NCBI GenBank assembly: GCA_018383195.1
Contig: JAGZOP010000005.1
Coordinates: 1 to 64,000, forward strand
Direction: 5' to 3'
Origin: Clostridiaceae bacterium
GTDB taxonomy: Bacteria; Bacillota; Clostridia; Oscillospirales; Butyricicoccaceae
Length of the DNA: 64,000 nucleotides
Shown: positions 41,271 through 50,029 of the stretch, piece by piece
How positions within the stretch are numbered: position 1 is the first letter of the stretch
How the letters are laid out: every line of letters starts with the position of its first letter
Made by a program: the position numbers and the translations under genes
Notes under the pieces: generated by a model
The model's input: the letters and a program-made list of their open reading frames with translations, nothing else
The model's database searches: none
Told to the model about the DNA's origin: nothing

Positions 41271-42071
41271 TTATTTTTGCGCGCTGCGCCCATAAAAGAA
41301 AATGTACTGCTGCATCACGCCGGCAAACCCCTCGTAGCGCGCAAGCGGAAAGCTGCCGCCATAATGCTGCACCACCATCTTCCGAATCCATGTGTCCACC
41401 GGAAATGCGGCAAGGTCATGCAAACCGAACAGCTGCACGCAGGCGGCAACCTTCGGTCCCACACCGGGCAAAGCAAGCAACGCATCGTGCGCCTGTTCCA
41501 GCGGCAGCCTGCACACTGCTTCCGCATCAAAATCGCTGTGCGCGATGGCAAAAATATACTGGTCACGGTACCCCAAGCCGATGGCGCGCAGCGCAGGCAG
41601 ATCCGCTGCTGCAAGCTGCGCTTTCGTCGGGAACGTGTAATAAGGTTCTCCGGCGCTGTCCACGCGCTGCTCGCCCCAACCCTTGCACAGGAGTTCGACC
41701 GTCCTCTGGATGCGCGGGATATTATTATTCTGGGAGATGACAAACGTAATCAGCGTCTCCCAGAAATCCTGCCGCAGGATGCGCAGCCCACTGCCGTAGC
41801 CGATCGCAGCACGCAAAAAAGCATCTTCTTCGGGTACTGCGGCGCACATCGCCGCATAATCGGTGTCCCAGTCAAAATAGCCGCGCCAAAACGCCTGATA
41901 TTCTTCTTCCGATGTATCGAAAGCGAGCCTCTCGCCCTCCTGCCGCACACGCACGCACCGCGCGCCGGCACATATGCGCCACCAGCCTTCTGCCCGCGCT
42001 TCCATACGGAAACACTGACCGGACGCCGCAATCTGCCCCAAGTCGCAGGGCGCAAGATGATGATAAACCAT
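41271..42071 (-). CDS. ogg: 8-oxoguanine DNA glycosylase (OGG1-like)
   Basis: A 266-residue bifunctional glycosylase. An N-terminal OGG domain is followed by the helix-hairpin-helix LPGVGPKVAACVQLFG with its catalytic Lys and, 19 residues on, the catalytic Asp in FPVDTW. QNNNIPRIQRTVELLC is the OGG1 damage-recognition region. It excises 8-oxoguanine from DNA. AAGGGAGGAA precedes the ATG at 42071; an N-terminal extension is not supported. Confidence 0.92.
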   Translation of the reverse strand: MVYHHLAPCDLGQIAASGQCFRMEARAEGWWRICAGARCVRVRQEGERLAFDTSEEEYQAFWRGYFDWDTDYAAMCAAVPEEDAFLRAAIGYGSGLRILRQDFWETLITFVISQNNNIPRIQRTVELLCKGWGEQRVDSAGEPYYTFPTKAQLAAADLPALRAIGLGYRDQYIFAIAHSDFDAEAVCRLPLEQAHDALLALPGVGPKVAACVQLFGLHDLAAFPVDTWIRKMVVQHYGGSFPLARYEGFAGVMQQYIFFYGRSAQK

Positions 42072-42241
42072 ACGTGGATTCCTCCCTTCCTTTTCTATTA
42101 TAAATTGTGCAAATCCTTCGCGCAATTCTTTTGCGCGGCGTGTGGATTCCAACATTACATCAAAAATCCATCATTATCTATCCCCAAGGCAACCATCATG
42201 CAACCTTCACAAAAAATATTTTATTTTTCGCAATAAACTAG

Positions 42242-42270
42242 TTGAAATGCAGCATCAAAAGTGTTATACT
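42242..42270 (+). promoter_or_regulatory. Promoter of the hydroxyacyl-CoA dehydrogenase-thiolase operon
   Basis: TTGAAA (42242-42247), 17-bp spacer, TATACT (42265-42270), 65 bp before the TTG start. Confidence 0.75.
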
Positions 42271-42278
42271 TTTAACAA
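42261..42278 (+). promoter_or_regulatory. Rex-like operator 1 over the -10
   Basis: GTGTTAT-ACTT-TTAACAA fits the Rex consensus TTGTTAA-N4-TTAACAA at twelve of fourteen defined positions and covers the -10 element. Confidence 0.55.
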
Positions 42279-42284
42279 AGATAA

Positions 42285-42302
42285 GTGTTAAATATTTCAC
42301 AA
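42285..42302 (+). promoter_or_regulatory. Rex-like operator 2 downstream of the promoter
   Basis: GTGTTAA-ATAT-TTCACAA fits the Rex consensus (TTGTKAA-N4-TTMACAA) except for the first base, 24 bp downstream of the first box. Confidence 0.65.
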
Positions 42303-42334
42303 TTTGCCTCTAAAAAATATTGGGAGGGATTCTC

Positions 42335-43645
42335 TTGGAAATCAAAACCGTAACCGTCATCGGCGCGAACGGTACCATGGGCTGTAATATCTCAGGTATC
42401 TTCGCTTCTTTCGGCAACGCGAAAGTGTATATGGCATGCCGCAGCCTGGAAAAGGCAGAGAAGGCGGTTTCCCGCGCTGCCAAGTCTGTACGCGCAGAAG
42501 CTATTGCGGAAAACCTTGTTCCGGTCACCTTCGATGACCTGCCGCAGTGCGTGGCAGAGTCCGACCTGATCTTTGAGTCGGTCTCCGAGAATTTCGAGAC
42601 CAAGCAGGGCATCATCGACCGCATCCGCGACCATGTCCGTCCGGATGCCATCCTTGCAACTGGCACCTCGGGTTTGTCCATCGACAAGCTCGCAGAGATG
42701 TATCCCGAAGCGCTGCGCCCCCGCTTTATCGGCATGCACTTCTTCAACCCGCCCTATATGATGACCCTGTGCGAGATCATCGAGAGCGAGTACACCGACA
42801 AGGAAATGTCCGCTTTCCTCGCGGAGTATTCCAAGAAGAAACTGGTGCGCACCGTGGTCAACGTTGCAGACACCGCAGCGTTCCTCGGCAACCGAATCGG
42901 CTTCCAGTTCATCAACGAAGCATGCCAGTACGCCGAGATGTATAAGGATAACGGCGGCATCGACTACATCGACGCCATCCTCGGTCAGTTCACCGGCCGC
43001 AACATGCCCCCGATTGCAACCGCGGACTTCGTCGGCCTGGACGTCCATAAGGCAATCGTAGACAACGTCTACGCCAACACCAAGGATTACGCCCGCTCGA
43101 CTTTCATCCTGCCTGAATACATGCAGAAGCTGATCGACGAAGGCAAGCTCGGCCGCAAGGTTAAGCAGGGTCTGTACAAGACCGTTGTCGATGAAAACGG
43201 CAAAAAGATTCAGTATGTTTACGACATCGATTCGGGCGAATACCGCGAAAAAATTCGCTACTCCTTCCCCTTTGCCAAGAAGATGATCGACTACCTGCAT
43301 CAGGGCGATTACCGTCAGGCGTTCGACTCCCTCAAGCACAACCACTCCATCGAGGCGGAAATCTGCCTGTCCTTCCTGATTAAATATGTGCTGTACTCCA
43401 TCACTGCTGTCAAACTGTCCTCGGACGACATCCATGCGGCAGACGCTGCGATGGCGACCGGCTTCGGCTGGGTACCCCCGCTGGCTGTTGTGGATGCGCT
43501 CGGCGGCAAGACCGAGTTCATGAAGTTGGCGCAGCAGCGCCTGTCGAGCGAACTGCTCGCGCGCATCAAGCTCAAGGACACCCTGAAAGACCTGCCGGAC
43601 GGTTCGCACTACGACTTCCGCAGCTATTTCAAGGGCAAGCAGTAA
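42335..43645 (+). CDS. 3-Hydroxyacyl-CoA dehydrogenase
   Basis: A 436-residue NAD-dependent dehydrogenase: VIGANGTMGCNISGIFASFG at the Rossmann site, ATGTSGLSID, and the catalytic FIGMHFFNPP with His, then a helical C-terminal domain. It is longer than the 280-residue butyrate-pathway Hbd and belongs to the broader 3HCDH group. Start TTG at 42335 follows GGGAGG by seven bases; no ATG fits. Rex-like boxes upstream suggest control by NADH/NAD ratio. A thiolase follows 20 bp later. Confidence 0.88.
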   Translation: MEIKTVTVIGANGTMGCNISGIFASFGNAKVYMACRSLEKAEKAVSRAAKSVRAEAIAENLVPVTFDDLPQCVAESDLIFESVSENFETKQGIIDRIRDHVRPDAILATGTSGLSIDKLAEMYPEALRPRFIGMHFFNPPYMMTLCEIIESEYTDKEMSAFLAEYSKKKLVRTVVNVADTAAFLGNRIGFQFINEACQYAEMYKDNGGIDYIDAILGQFTGRNMPPIATADFVGLDVHKAIVDNVYANTKDYARSTFILPEYMQKLIDEGKLGRKVKQGLYKTVVDENGKKIQYVYDIDSGEYREKIRYSFPFAKKMIDYLHQGDYRQAFDSLKHNHSIEAEICLSFLIKYVLYSITAVKLSSDDIHAADAAMATGFGWVPPLAVVDALGGKTEFMKLAQQRLSSELLARIKLKDTLKDLPDGSHYDFRSYFKGKQ

Positions 43646-43664
43646 GAAAGGGAGGAGCAATGCT

Positions 43665-44915
43665 ATGAATAAGGTATATGTAATGGGCGGCGCTCAGACC
43701 GACTTCGAGCGCAACTGGAGCCGCGAGGGCAAAAACGTGGTCGCAATGCTGCGCGAGGTTATGTCTGACGGCTGCGCGAACGCCGACCTCACCTATGATG
43801 ATATTATTTCCCTCAACGAAGAAAACCGTGTATCCTGCTTTGTCGGCAGCTTCCTTTCCGAGCTGTACAACGATCAGAGCCATGTCGGCGCGCTGCTGAC
43901 CGAAGTGGATCCGGCGTTCTTCGGCGTACCGAGCGTGCGTGTTGAGGCAGCCTGTGCAGCAGGCGCAGCGGCACTCGATGCAGCGGTCACCAAGATTAAG
44001 GCAGGCGAAGCCGACGTTGCGATTGTGGTCGGCTGGGCGCTGCTCAACACGGTTGACGCTGCAACAAGCGCTTCTTATACCGCGCGCGGCACATATGTAG
44101 AAAAAGAATCCAAGTCCACCGACGGTCTGCCCAACCTCTACGGCAAGCTGACCGATGCATACCTCGAGAAATACGGCGCACCCGCAGACCGCGTCATGAA
44201 ATCTCTGGCTCATCTCACCGAAATGGCTTACGAAAACGGCAAGCGCAACCCGAATGCGCAGACCCGCAAGCTGTTCATGAGCGAAAAGCAGGCAAACATG
44301 CGCGGCTGCGCGACCAATCCGTTTGTCGCAGGCCGTCTGGCGCAGTCTGACGCAACGCTCACCACCGACGGTGCAGCCGTTGTCATTCTCGCAAGCGAAG
44401 CGTTCAAGCAGAAGCACTGCCCCGACCGCGCGCTGCCGATTGTCAAGGGCCGCGGTTTCCGCGTCGCGCCGATGGAGCTGAAAACCAAGCTGACCGAGGC
44501 GCGCGTAAGCGACTACCTGCTGCCCTGGACCCGCAAAACGGTGGAAGAAGCTTACCAGACCGCAGGTCTGACCGCGGACGACATCGACGTGTTCGAGCTG
44601 TACGACTATTACACCGCAGGCGAGCTGATCGAACTGTCCTGTGTTGGCCTGTGCAAGCCCGGCGAGGAATACCGTCTCATCGAGGACGGCGTGATCGAAT
44701 TTGACGGCGCAAAGCCGGTCAACCCGACCGGCGGTCTGATTGGCGGCGGCCACCCACAGTCCGCGACTGGCGTGCGCATGTTCCTCGACCTCTACAAGCA
44801 GCTCACCGGTACCGCCGGCGAGTGCCAGGTGCCGAAGGCTGTCAAAAACGGTCTGATGCTCAACATGGGCGGCTCGGCAACCTCCAACTATGCGTTTATC
44901 CTCGGGATGGAGTAA
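43665..44915 (+). CDS. Thiolase family protein (SCP2/acetyl-CoA acetyltransferase type)
   Basis: A 416-residue thiolase. The nucleophilic Cys lies in RVEAACAAGAAAL and the second catalytic His in GGGHPQSATG; the C-terminal part is of the SCP-x type, which often lacks the second active-site Cys of classical thiolases. It would cleave or join a 3-oxoacyl-CoA. It partners the hydroxyacyl-CoA dehydrogenase before it. The substrate chain is not evident, and short-chain butyrate metabolism is only one option. Confidence 0.88.
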   Translation: MNKVYVMGGAQTDFERNWSREGKNVVAMLREVMSDGCANADLTYDDIISLNEENRVSCFVGSFLSELYNDQSHVGALLTEVDPAFFGVPSVRVEAACAAGAAALDAAVTKIKAGEADVAIVVGWALLNTVDAATSASYTARGTYVEKESKSTDGLPNLYGKLTDAYLEKYGAPADRVMKSLAHLTEMAYENGKRNPNAQTRKLFMSEKQANMRGCATNPFVAGRLAQSDATLTTDGAAVVILASEAFKQKHCPDRALPIVKGRGFRVAPMELKTKLTEARVSDYLLPWTRKTVEEAYQTAGLTADDIDVFELYDYYTAGELIELSCVGLCKPGEEYRLIEDGVIEFDGAKPVNPTGGLIGGGHPQSATGVRMFLDLYKQLTGTAGECQVPKAVKNGLMLNMGGSATSNYAFILGME

Positions 44916-44949
44916 CATCCGTTCCTGAATTCTCTCCCTTTTTTCTCTG

Positions 44950-44985
44950 CGTCTCCGGTTTCTGTGAACCGGAGACGTATTTTTT
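44950..44985 (+). terminator. Terminator after the thiolase gene
   Basis: CGTCTCCGGTT pairs with AACCGGAGACG and is followed by TATTTTTTT. Confidence 0.85.
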
Positions 44986-45010
44986 TGGTCAAAAAGCCAA
45001 ATCGGAAAAA

Positions 45011-45039
45011 TTGTATTTTGCGCTGCCCGATGTTATAAT
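45011..45039 (+). promoter_or_regulatory. Promoter of the molybdenum hydroxylase operon
   Basis: TTGTAT (45011-45016), 17-bp spacer, TATAAT (45034-45039), about 90 bp before the start. Confidence 0.7.
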
Positions 45040-45127
45040 AAATATATATGCGTTTTTGTCTGACCGCACCGTTCCGCACGGTATTTTGTCATTTTAAAAC
45101 GAGATGTAGTAGTAAAGGAGAACGGGA

Positions 45128-45937
45128 ATGTTCACGATAGACCAGTATGTCAAGGCGCAAAGCCTGGAGGAAGCATACGAACTGGCTCAAAAGAAAACCG
45201 CGACCATCCTCGGCGGCTGCGGCTGGCTCAAAATGGGCCGCCGCCCGATCAAGACCGCGATCGACCTCAGCGGACTCGGTCTGGATCAGATTGAGGAAAC
45301 GGATACCCATTTTAAACTCGGCTGCATGGTGACCCTGCGCCAAATCGAAACAAGTGACGCGCTCACCGCTTATTTCGGCAGCTGTATCGCAGAATGCGTG
45401 CGCCATATTGTCGGCGTACAGTTCCGCAACTGCGCAACCATCGGCGGCTCCATCTGGGGGCGCTTCGGCTTTTCCGACCCGCTGACCCTGTTTCTCGCGC
45501 TGGATGCCGAGGTCTGCCTGCACCACGGCGGCATTATCCCGCTGCGCGAATTCGTGCAGATGGACTACACCGTCCGCGATGTGCTCACCGCCGTCTGCCT
45601 GCCCAAGCGCGGTCAAAAAGCCGTGTATCTGACCCACCGCGCGACCGAGACCGATTTTCCTGTGCTCGCGTGCGCAGTATGCAAATTCCCCGCTGATTAC
45701 CGCGACAATGGTTTCCGCGCTGCTGTCGGGGCACGTCCCCAGCGTGCGGCACTCCTTTCCGACCCGGAGGGTATCCTGTCGGACGGCATCACCGCCGAAA
45801 GTACGGCAGCGTTCGCGGACTACGCGGCGGAGCAGTTCCAGTTTTCGTCCAATATGCGCGGCAGCGCGGATTTCCGCCGCCATCTGTGCCGCGTGCTTGT
45901 GAAACGCGCGCTTACCGCGCTTGCAGAGGAGGTGTAA
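45128..45937 (+). CDS. Molybdenum hydroxylase FAD-binding subunit (XdhB/CoxM type)
   Basis: A 269-residue FAD subunit: TILGGCGWLK near the N-terminus and CVRHIVGVQFRNCATIGGSIWGR, the FAD pyrophosphate-binding segment of CO dehydrogenase flavoproteins. It passes electrons from the iron-sulfur subunit to an acceptor. AAAGGAG precedes its ATG. It is followed 3 bp later by the [2Fe-2S] subunit and then the large subunit. Confidence 0.92.
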   Translation: MFTIDQYVKAQSLEEAYELAQKKTATILGGCGWLKMGRRPIKTAIDLSGLGLDQIEETDTHFKLGCMVTLRQIETSDALTAYFGSCIAECVRHIVGVQFRNCATIGGSIWGRFGFSDPLTLFLALDAEVCLHHGGIIPLREFVQMDYTVRDVLTAVCLPKRGQKAVYLTHRATETDFPVLACAVCKFPADYRDNGFRAAVGARPQRAALLSDPEGILSDGITAESTAAFADYAAEQFQFSSNMRGSADFRRHLCRVLVKRALTALAEEV

Positions 45938-45940
45938 CCC

Positions 45941-46408
45941 ATGGCGAAGGTACTGATTTCGTTCACGCTGAACGGCAAAAAAATTGAAGATGCGGTTGCA
46001 CCTGACCAGCCGCTGCTTGAATATGTACGCGAAAAAGGCTGCCTGTCGGTCAAGCGCGGCTGTGAAACTTCAAACTGCGGTCTGTGCACTGTCCTGATGG
46101 ATGGCAAGCCGGTGCTCTCGTGCACGATGCTCGCCGTGCGCGCGGACGGACACGACATTGTGACCCTCGAGGGTGTGCAGGACGAAGCTGCTGAAATCGG
46201 CGCGTTTCTCGCGTCCGAGGGTGCGGAGCAGTGCGGCTTCTGCTCGCCGGGACTCATTATGAACATCATCGCAATGACGCGCGAGCTGCACAATCCGTCC
46301 GAGGATGAGATTCGCGCTTATCTCGCGGGCAATCTGTGCCGCTGCACCGGCTATGTCGGTCAGCTGCGCGCCATCCGCGCCTATCTTGCGGCAAAGAAGG
46401 AGGGCTGA
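45941..46408 (+). CDS. Molybdenum hydroxylase [2Fe-2S] subunit (XdhC/CoxS type)
   Basis: A 155-residue protein with two [2Fe-2S] clusters: an N-terminal plant-ferredoxin fold (CETSNCGLC...C) and a C-terminal four-helix domain (CGFCSPG...CRCTGY). It links the molybdenum site to the FAD subunit. It ends one base before the large-subunit ATG. Confidence 0.94.
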   Translation: MAKVLISFTLNGKKIEDAVAPDQPLLEYVREKGCLSVKRGCETSNCGLCTVLMDGKPVLSCTMLAVRADGHDIVTLEGVQDEAAEIGAFLASEGAEQCGFCSPGLIMNIIAMTRELHNPSEDEIRAYLAGNLCRCTGYVGQLRAIRAYLAAKKEG

Positions 46409-46409
46409 T

Positions 46410-48704
46410 ATGCAGAAGAAATACGTTGGCGCAGCCATCCCGAAGAGTGACGCGCGCGCCCTCACAACCGGTCAGCCGGTCTATACCGACGATCTCGCGC
46501 CCGCAGGTTGCCTGATTGTCAAGGTGCTGCGCTCCCCCCATGCGCACGCCCTCATCACGAGCATCAACACCAATATCGCCAAAAAGGTTCCGGGAATTGA
46601 ATGCGTCCTGACTTACGAAGATGTGCCCCAGTGCCGCTTCACCATGGCGGGACAGACCTTCCCCGAGCCGTCCCCCTATGACCGCCTGATTCTTGACCGC
46701 CGCGTGCGCTTTGTGGGCGACGCGGTTGCCATCGTTGCAGGCGAAACTGAAGCTGCGGTCGATAAGGCGCTGCGCCTCATCAAGGTCGAATACAAGGTGC
46801 TGGGCGCCATCCTCGACCCGCGCGAAGCCAAAGACAATAAGATTCTCATTCATCCCGAGGAGAGCTGGAAATCGCTCTGTCCGGTCGGCGCGGACAATAC
46901 GCGCAACCTGTGCGCCTCGGGTTCGGACGCAAACGGCGATATCGACGCTGTCCTTGCGGACTGTGACGTGGTGCTCGAACGCACCTACCGCACCAAGCCC
47001 AACCAGCAGGCGATGATGGAGACTTTCCGCACTTATACCCAGCTCGACACCTACGGCCGCCTGAATGTCATTTCCTCGACTCAGGTGCCGTTCCACGTGC
47101 GCCGCATCCTGTCGCACGCGCTTGATATTCCGAAATCCCGCATCCGCGTGGTCAAGCCGCGCCTCGGCGGCGGCTTCGGCGCAAAGCAGACGGTTGTGAC
47201 CGAGGTTTACCCCGCAATCGTCACCCTGAAAACCGGCAAGCCGGCGAAAATCGTCTATTCCCGTTATGAATCCCAGATTGCCTCCTCCCCGCGCCACGGC
47301 ATGGAGCTGACCGTGCGCATGGGCGCGATGAAGGACGGCACCATCCGCGGCATTGACCTCTATACCCTGTCGAACACCGGTGCATTCGGCGAACACGGAC
47401 CTACAACGGTCGGTCTGTCCGGTCACAAACCGATTCCGCTGTATGCCAAGCAGGAGGCATTCCGCTTCCGCTGGGACGTGGTATACACCAACACCATGTC
47501 TGCGGGTGCATATCGCGGCTACGGCGCAACGCAGGGCATTTTTGCAATCGAATCCACGGTCAGCGAACTGGCAGACCTGCTCGGCATCGACCAGACCGTT
47601 ATCCGTGAAAAGAACCTCGTCCGCGAGGGCGATGTCATGCCCGCTTACTACGGCGAAACCGCAACCTCGTGTGCGCTCGACCGCTGCCTCGCGCGTGTCA
47701 AGCAGATGATTGACTGGAACGCAAAGGCGAAGCCGGTCACGCTGCCAAACGGCAAAATCCGCGCGGTCGGCGTGTCCATGGCAATGCAGGGCTCAGGCAT
47801 TTCGAGCGTAGACGTCGGTTCGGTCACCATCCGCATGGCGGACGACGGCGACTACAATATGCTGCTCGGCTGTACCGATATGGGCACGGGCTGCGACACC
47901 ATTCTCGCGCAGATGGCAGCCGACTGTCTGGACTGCCAGATGAACGAAATCGCGGTCTATGCGTCGGATACCGACGTCGCGCCCTATGACTCGGGTTCCT
48001 ACGCCTCCGCAACCACCTATGTCACCGGCATGGCGTGCGTCAAGGCGTGCACCGAGCTGCGCGACAAAATCATCGCCACCGGCGCGTCCATGCTGGGCAT
48101 CGACCCAGAGGACGCCGAGTTCGACGGCGCAAAGGTCTACTGCGTCAGCGACCCGGACAAGTTTGTTTCCCGCAAGGATGTGGCGTACAAGGGGCAGTGC
48201 GGCAGCAACAGCGAACTTGCCGCGACTGTCAGCCATTCCTCTCCGGTTTCTCCCCCGCCGTTCATGGTGGGCGCAGCCGAGATCGAACTGGACCCCGAGA
48301 CCGGCAAGGTCGATCTGGTCGATTACTGCGCCTGCGTAGACTGCGGCACGCCGATCAACCCGAACCTCGCCCGCGTACAGACCGAGGGCGGTCTGGTGCA
48401 GGGCATCGGCATGGCGCTCTATGAGGACATTGTGTACGGCGCAAACGGCACAAACTACTCCAACTCGTTCATGCAGTACAAGATTCCATCCCGCTTGGAC
48501 ATCGGCAAGGTGCGCGTGGAGTTTGAAAGCAGCTACGAGCCGTCCGGTCCGTTCGGCGCGAAGTCCATCGGCGAAGTTGTCATCAACACCCCGCCCCCGG
48601 CGATTGCTGCTGCTGTTGCAAGCGCAACAGGCGTGCGCATCCGCTCGCTGCCTATTACGGCGGAGAAGATCGTCATGGGCATGCAGGAAATGCCGCAGGA
48701 CTAA
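46410..48704 (+). CDS. Molybdenum hydroxylase large subunit (xanthine dehydrogenase family)
   Basis: A 764-residue molybdopterin-binding subunit: an N-terminal DALTTGQPVYTDD-like domain, RLGGGFGAKQ, AYRGYGATQG, GCTDMGTGCDT and the catalytic Glu in FGAKSIGE. It would hydroxylate a purine, nicotinate or similar heterocycle or aldehyde using water. The start at 46410 overlaps nothing and has AGGAGGG upstream; an upstream extension reads through the [2Fe-2S] gene in another frame. No molybdenum cofactor or maturation gene adjoins. Confidence 0.92.
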   Translation: MQKKYVGAAIPKSDARALTTGQPVYTDDLAPAGCLIVKVLRSPHAHALITSINTNIAKKVPGIECVLTYEDVPQCRFTMAGQTFPEPSPYDRLILDRRVRFVGDAVAIVAGETEAAVDKALRLIKVEYKVLGAILDPREAKDNKILIHPEESWKSLCPVGADNTRNLCASGSDANGDIDAVLADCDVVLERTYRTKPNQQAMMETFRTYTQLDTYGRLNVISSTQVPFHVRRILSHALDIPKSRIRVVKPRLGGGFGAKQTVVTEVYPAIVTLKTGKPAKIVYSRYESQIASSPRHGMELTVRMGAMKDGTIRGIDLYTLSNTGAFGEHGPTTVGLSGHKPIPLYAKQEAFRFRWDVVYTNTMSAGAYRGYGATQGIFAIESTVSELADLLGIDQTVIREKNLVREGDVMPAYYGETATSCALDRCLARVKQMIDWNAKAKPVTLPNGKIRAVGVSMAMQGSGISSVDVGSVTIRMADDGDYNMLLGCTDMGTGCDTILAQMAADCLDCQMNEIAVYASDTDVAPYDSGSYASATTYVTGMACVKACTELRDKIIATGASMLGIDPEDAEFDGAKVYCVSDPDKFVSRKDVAYKGQCGSNSELAATVSHSSPVSPPPFMVGAAEIELDPETGKVDLVDYCACVDCGTPINPNLARVQTEGGLVQGIGMALYEDIVYGANGTNYSNSFMQYKIPSRLDIGKVRVEFESSYEPSGPFGAKSIGEVVINTPPPAIAAAVASATGVRIRSLPITAEKIVMGMQEMPQD

Positions 48705-48713
48705 TCAGCATAT

Positions 48714-48747
48714 AAAAAAACCGTTCCCGGTCGGGAACGGTTTTTTT
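48714..48747. terminator. Bidirectional terminator, molybdenum hydroxylase / pyrE
   Basis: AAACCGTTCCC pairs with GGGAACGGTTT around GGTC, with A- and T-runs. Confidence 0.88.
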
Positions 48748-48753
48748 GATTGC

Positions 48754-49416
48754 TTAGAAAATGCAGTACTGCGCCATGTAAGCTTCCATCAGCGGCAGGA
48801 TGTCGCCGTAGGTGCCCTGCTCCTTGAGGTACTCATAAATGTCCTGCACGGTGATGAGCGCGTGCACGCGGATGCCGAACTCCTCGCCGACCTCCATAAC
48901 TGCGGTCTTGCCCGGGGTCTGACCGACCTCGCAGCGGTTGACCGAAATAAACATATCGGTCACCTTGACGTCCGCGCAATTCTGAAGCACCGGCATGGTC
49001 TCGCGGATTGCGGTGCCTGCGGTGATGACGTCCTCAATGATGATGACGCGGTCGCCGTCCTTGGGCTTGTAGCCGACAATGTTGCCGCCCTCGCCGTGAT
49101 CCTTGGCTTCCTTGCGGTTGAAGAAGAACGGCTTGTCGATGCCGTGCACACGCGCCAGCGCACCCGCAACCGAGGTCGCCAGCGGGATGCCCTTATATGC
49201 AGGACCGAACATGGCATCAAACTCCTCGCCGAGCGTCTCCTTGACCGCCGCCGCGTAAAACTCGCCGAGACGGGAGTTTTGCAGACCGGTCTTGTAGTTG
49301 CCGGTATTGACAAAATACGGGGTCTGGCGACCGGACTTGGTGACAAAGCTGCCGAAGCGCAGCACGTCCGCCGACATCATAAATTCAATAAACTCTTTTT
49401 TTGCAGCAGAAAGCAT
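48754..49416 (-). CDS. pyrE: Orotate phosphoribosyltransferase
   Basis: A 220-residue phosphoribosyltransferase with the PRPP motif RVIIIEDVITAGTA and the PyrE stretch GPAYKGIPLATSVAGAL and FFNRKEAKDHGEGG. It makes orotidine monophosphate in pyrimidine synthesis. The start at 49416 is preferred to 49428 because AAGGATGG lies seven bases upstream, whereas the earlier ATG is inside that site. It follows an Rrf2-type regulator gene by about 24 bp on the same strand; no other pyr gene is near. Confidence 0.93.
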   Translation of the reverse strand: MLSAAKKEFIEFMMSADVLRFGSFVTKSGRQTPYFVNTGNYKTGLQNSRLGEFYAAAVKETLGEEFDAMFGPAYKGIPLATSVAGALARVHGIDKPFFFNRKEAKDHGEGGNIVGYKPKDGDRVIIIEDVITAGTAIRETMPVLQNCADVKVTDMFISVNRCEVGQTPGKTAVMEVGEEFGIRVHALITVQDIYEYLKEQGTYGDILPLMEAYMAQYCIF

Positions 49417-49440
49417 TGCAGTTTCCATCCTTTTTCGTTT

Positions 49441-49872
49441 TTATCCTTGGTTTTCTAATTTTTTCTGATGCTGAAGGACAAGATCTTCCAGACTGACGCT
49501 GTCGACATAGCTGTCAATCGCCTTGCCCAGCCCAACCCAAAAATCAAGGGTTTCACATGTGCTGTTTCGCGGGCAGATTTCCGCAGATTCGGTCAAACAG
49601 GCAATCGGAGCCAGACCGCCCTCGGTCACCCGCAGAATTTCTCCGGCGGTGTACTCCTCCGCGTCCTTTGCAAGCCGGTAGCCGCCCTGCGCGCCGCGCA
49701 CCGAACGCAGCAGCCTCGCACGGCTGAGCTGGTTGACGATCTGCTCCAGATACTTGACCGAAACATTCTGACGGGATGAAATTTCCTTGAGCGGGATATA
49801 CTCGCCGTGGTCGTGCTCAGCCAGATCAATCATCAGCCGGAGCGCATATCGCCCTTTGGTGGATATCTTCAT
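49441..49872 (-). CDS. Rrf2-family regulator with three conserved Cys
   Basis: A 143-residue winged-helix protein: MKISTKGRYALRLMIDLAEHD, QNVSVKYLEQIVNQL and GAQGGYRLAKDAEEYTAGEILR. Three Cys (C-x7-C-x5-C in CLTESAEICPRNSTC) match the iron-sulfur cluster site of IscR/CymR-related members. It may sense Fe-S status or redox. The start at 49872 is placed six bases after AGGAGG; an upstream ATG abuts the ribosome site. It lies in front of pyrE. Confidence 0.9.
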   Translation of the reverse strand: MKISTKGRYALRLMIDLAEHDHGEYIPLKEISSRQNVSVKYLEQIVNQLSRARLLRSVRGAQGGYRLAKDAEEYTAGEILRVTEGGLAPIACLTESAEICPRNSTCETLDFWVGLGKAIDSYVDSVSLEDLVLQHQKKLENQG

Positions 49873-50029
49873 ATTCATCCTCCTGTTCCACGTGATAATC
49901 ATACCATAATGGTGCGAATTCTGCAAGAGGAGGGCGATTGCCTGCCTCGCTGAAAAATGGTATACTTCAGATAAACGCAGACGGCTGCGCTTGGAAACCC
50001 GCAGCCAATCCATCTTTTGGGAGGTTTTT

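Noticed and set aside
42392..43660. Open frame of about 420 codons on the minus strand
   Set aside because: Antisense to the 3-hydroxyacyl-CoA dehydrogenase; no ribosome site or known motif.
43629..44918. Open frame of about 430 codons on the minus strand
   Set aside because: It mirrors the thiolase gene with clear catalytic motifs on the plus strand.
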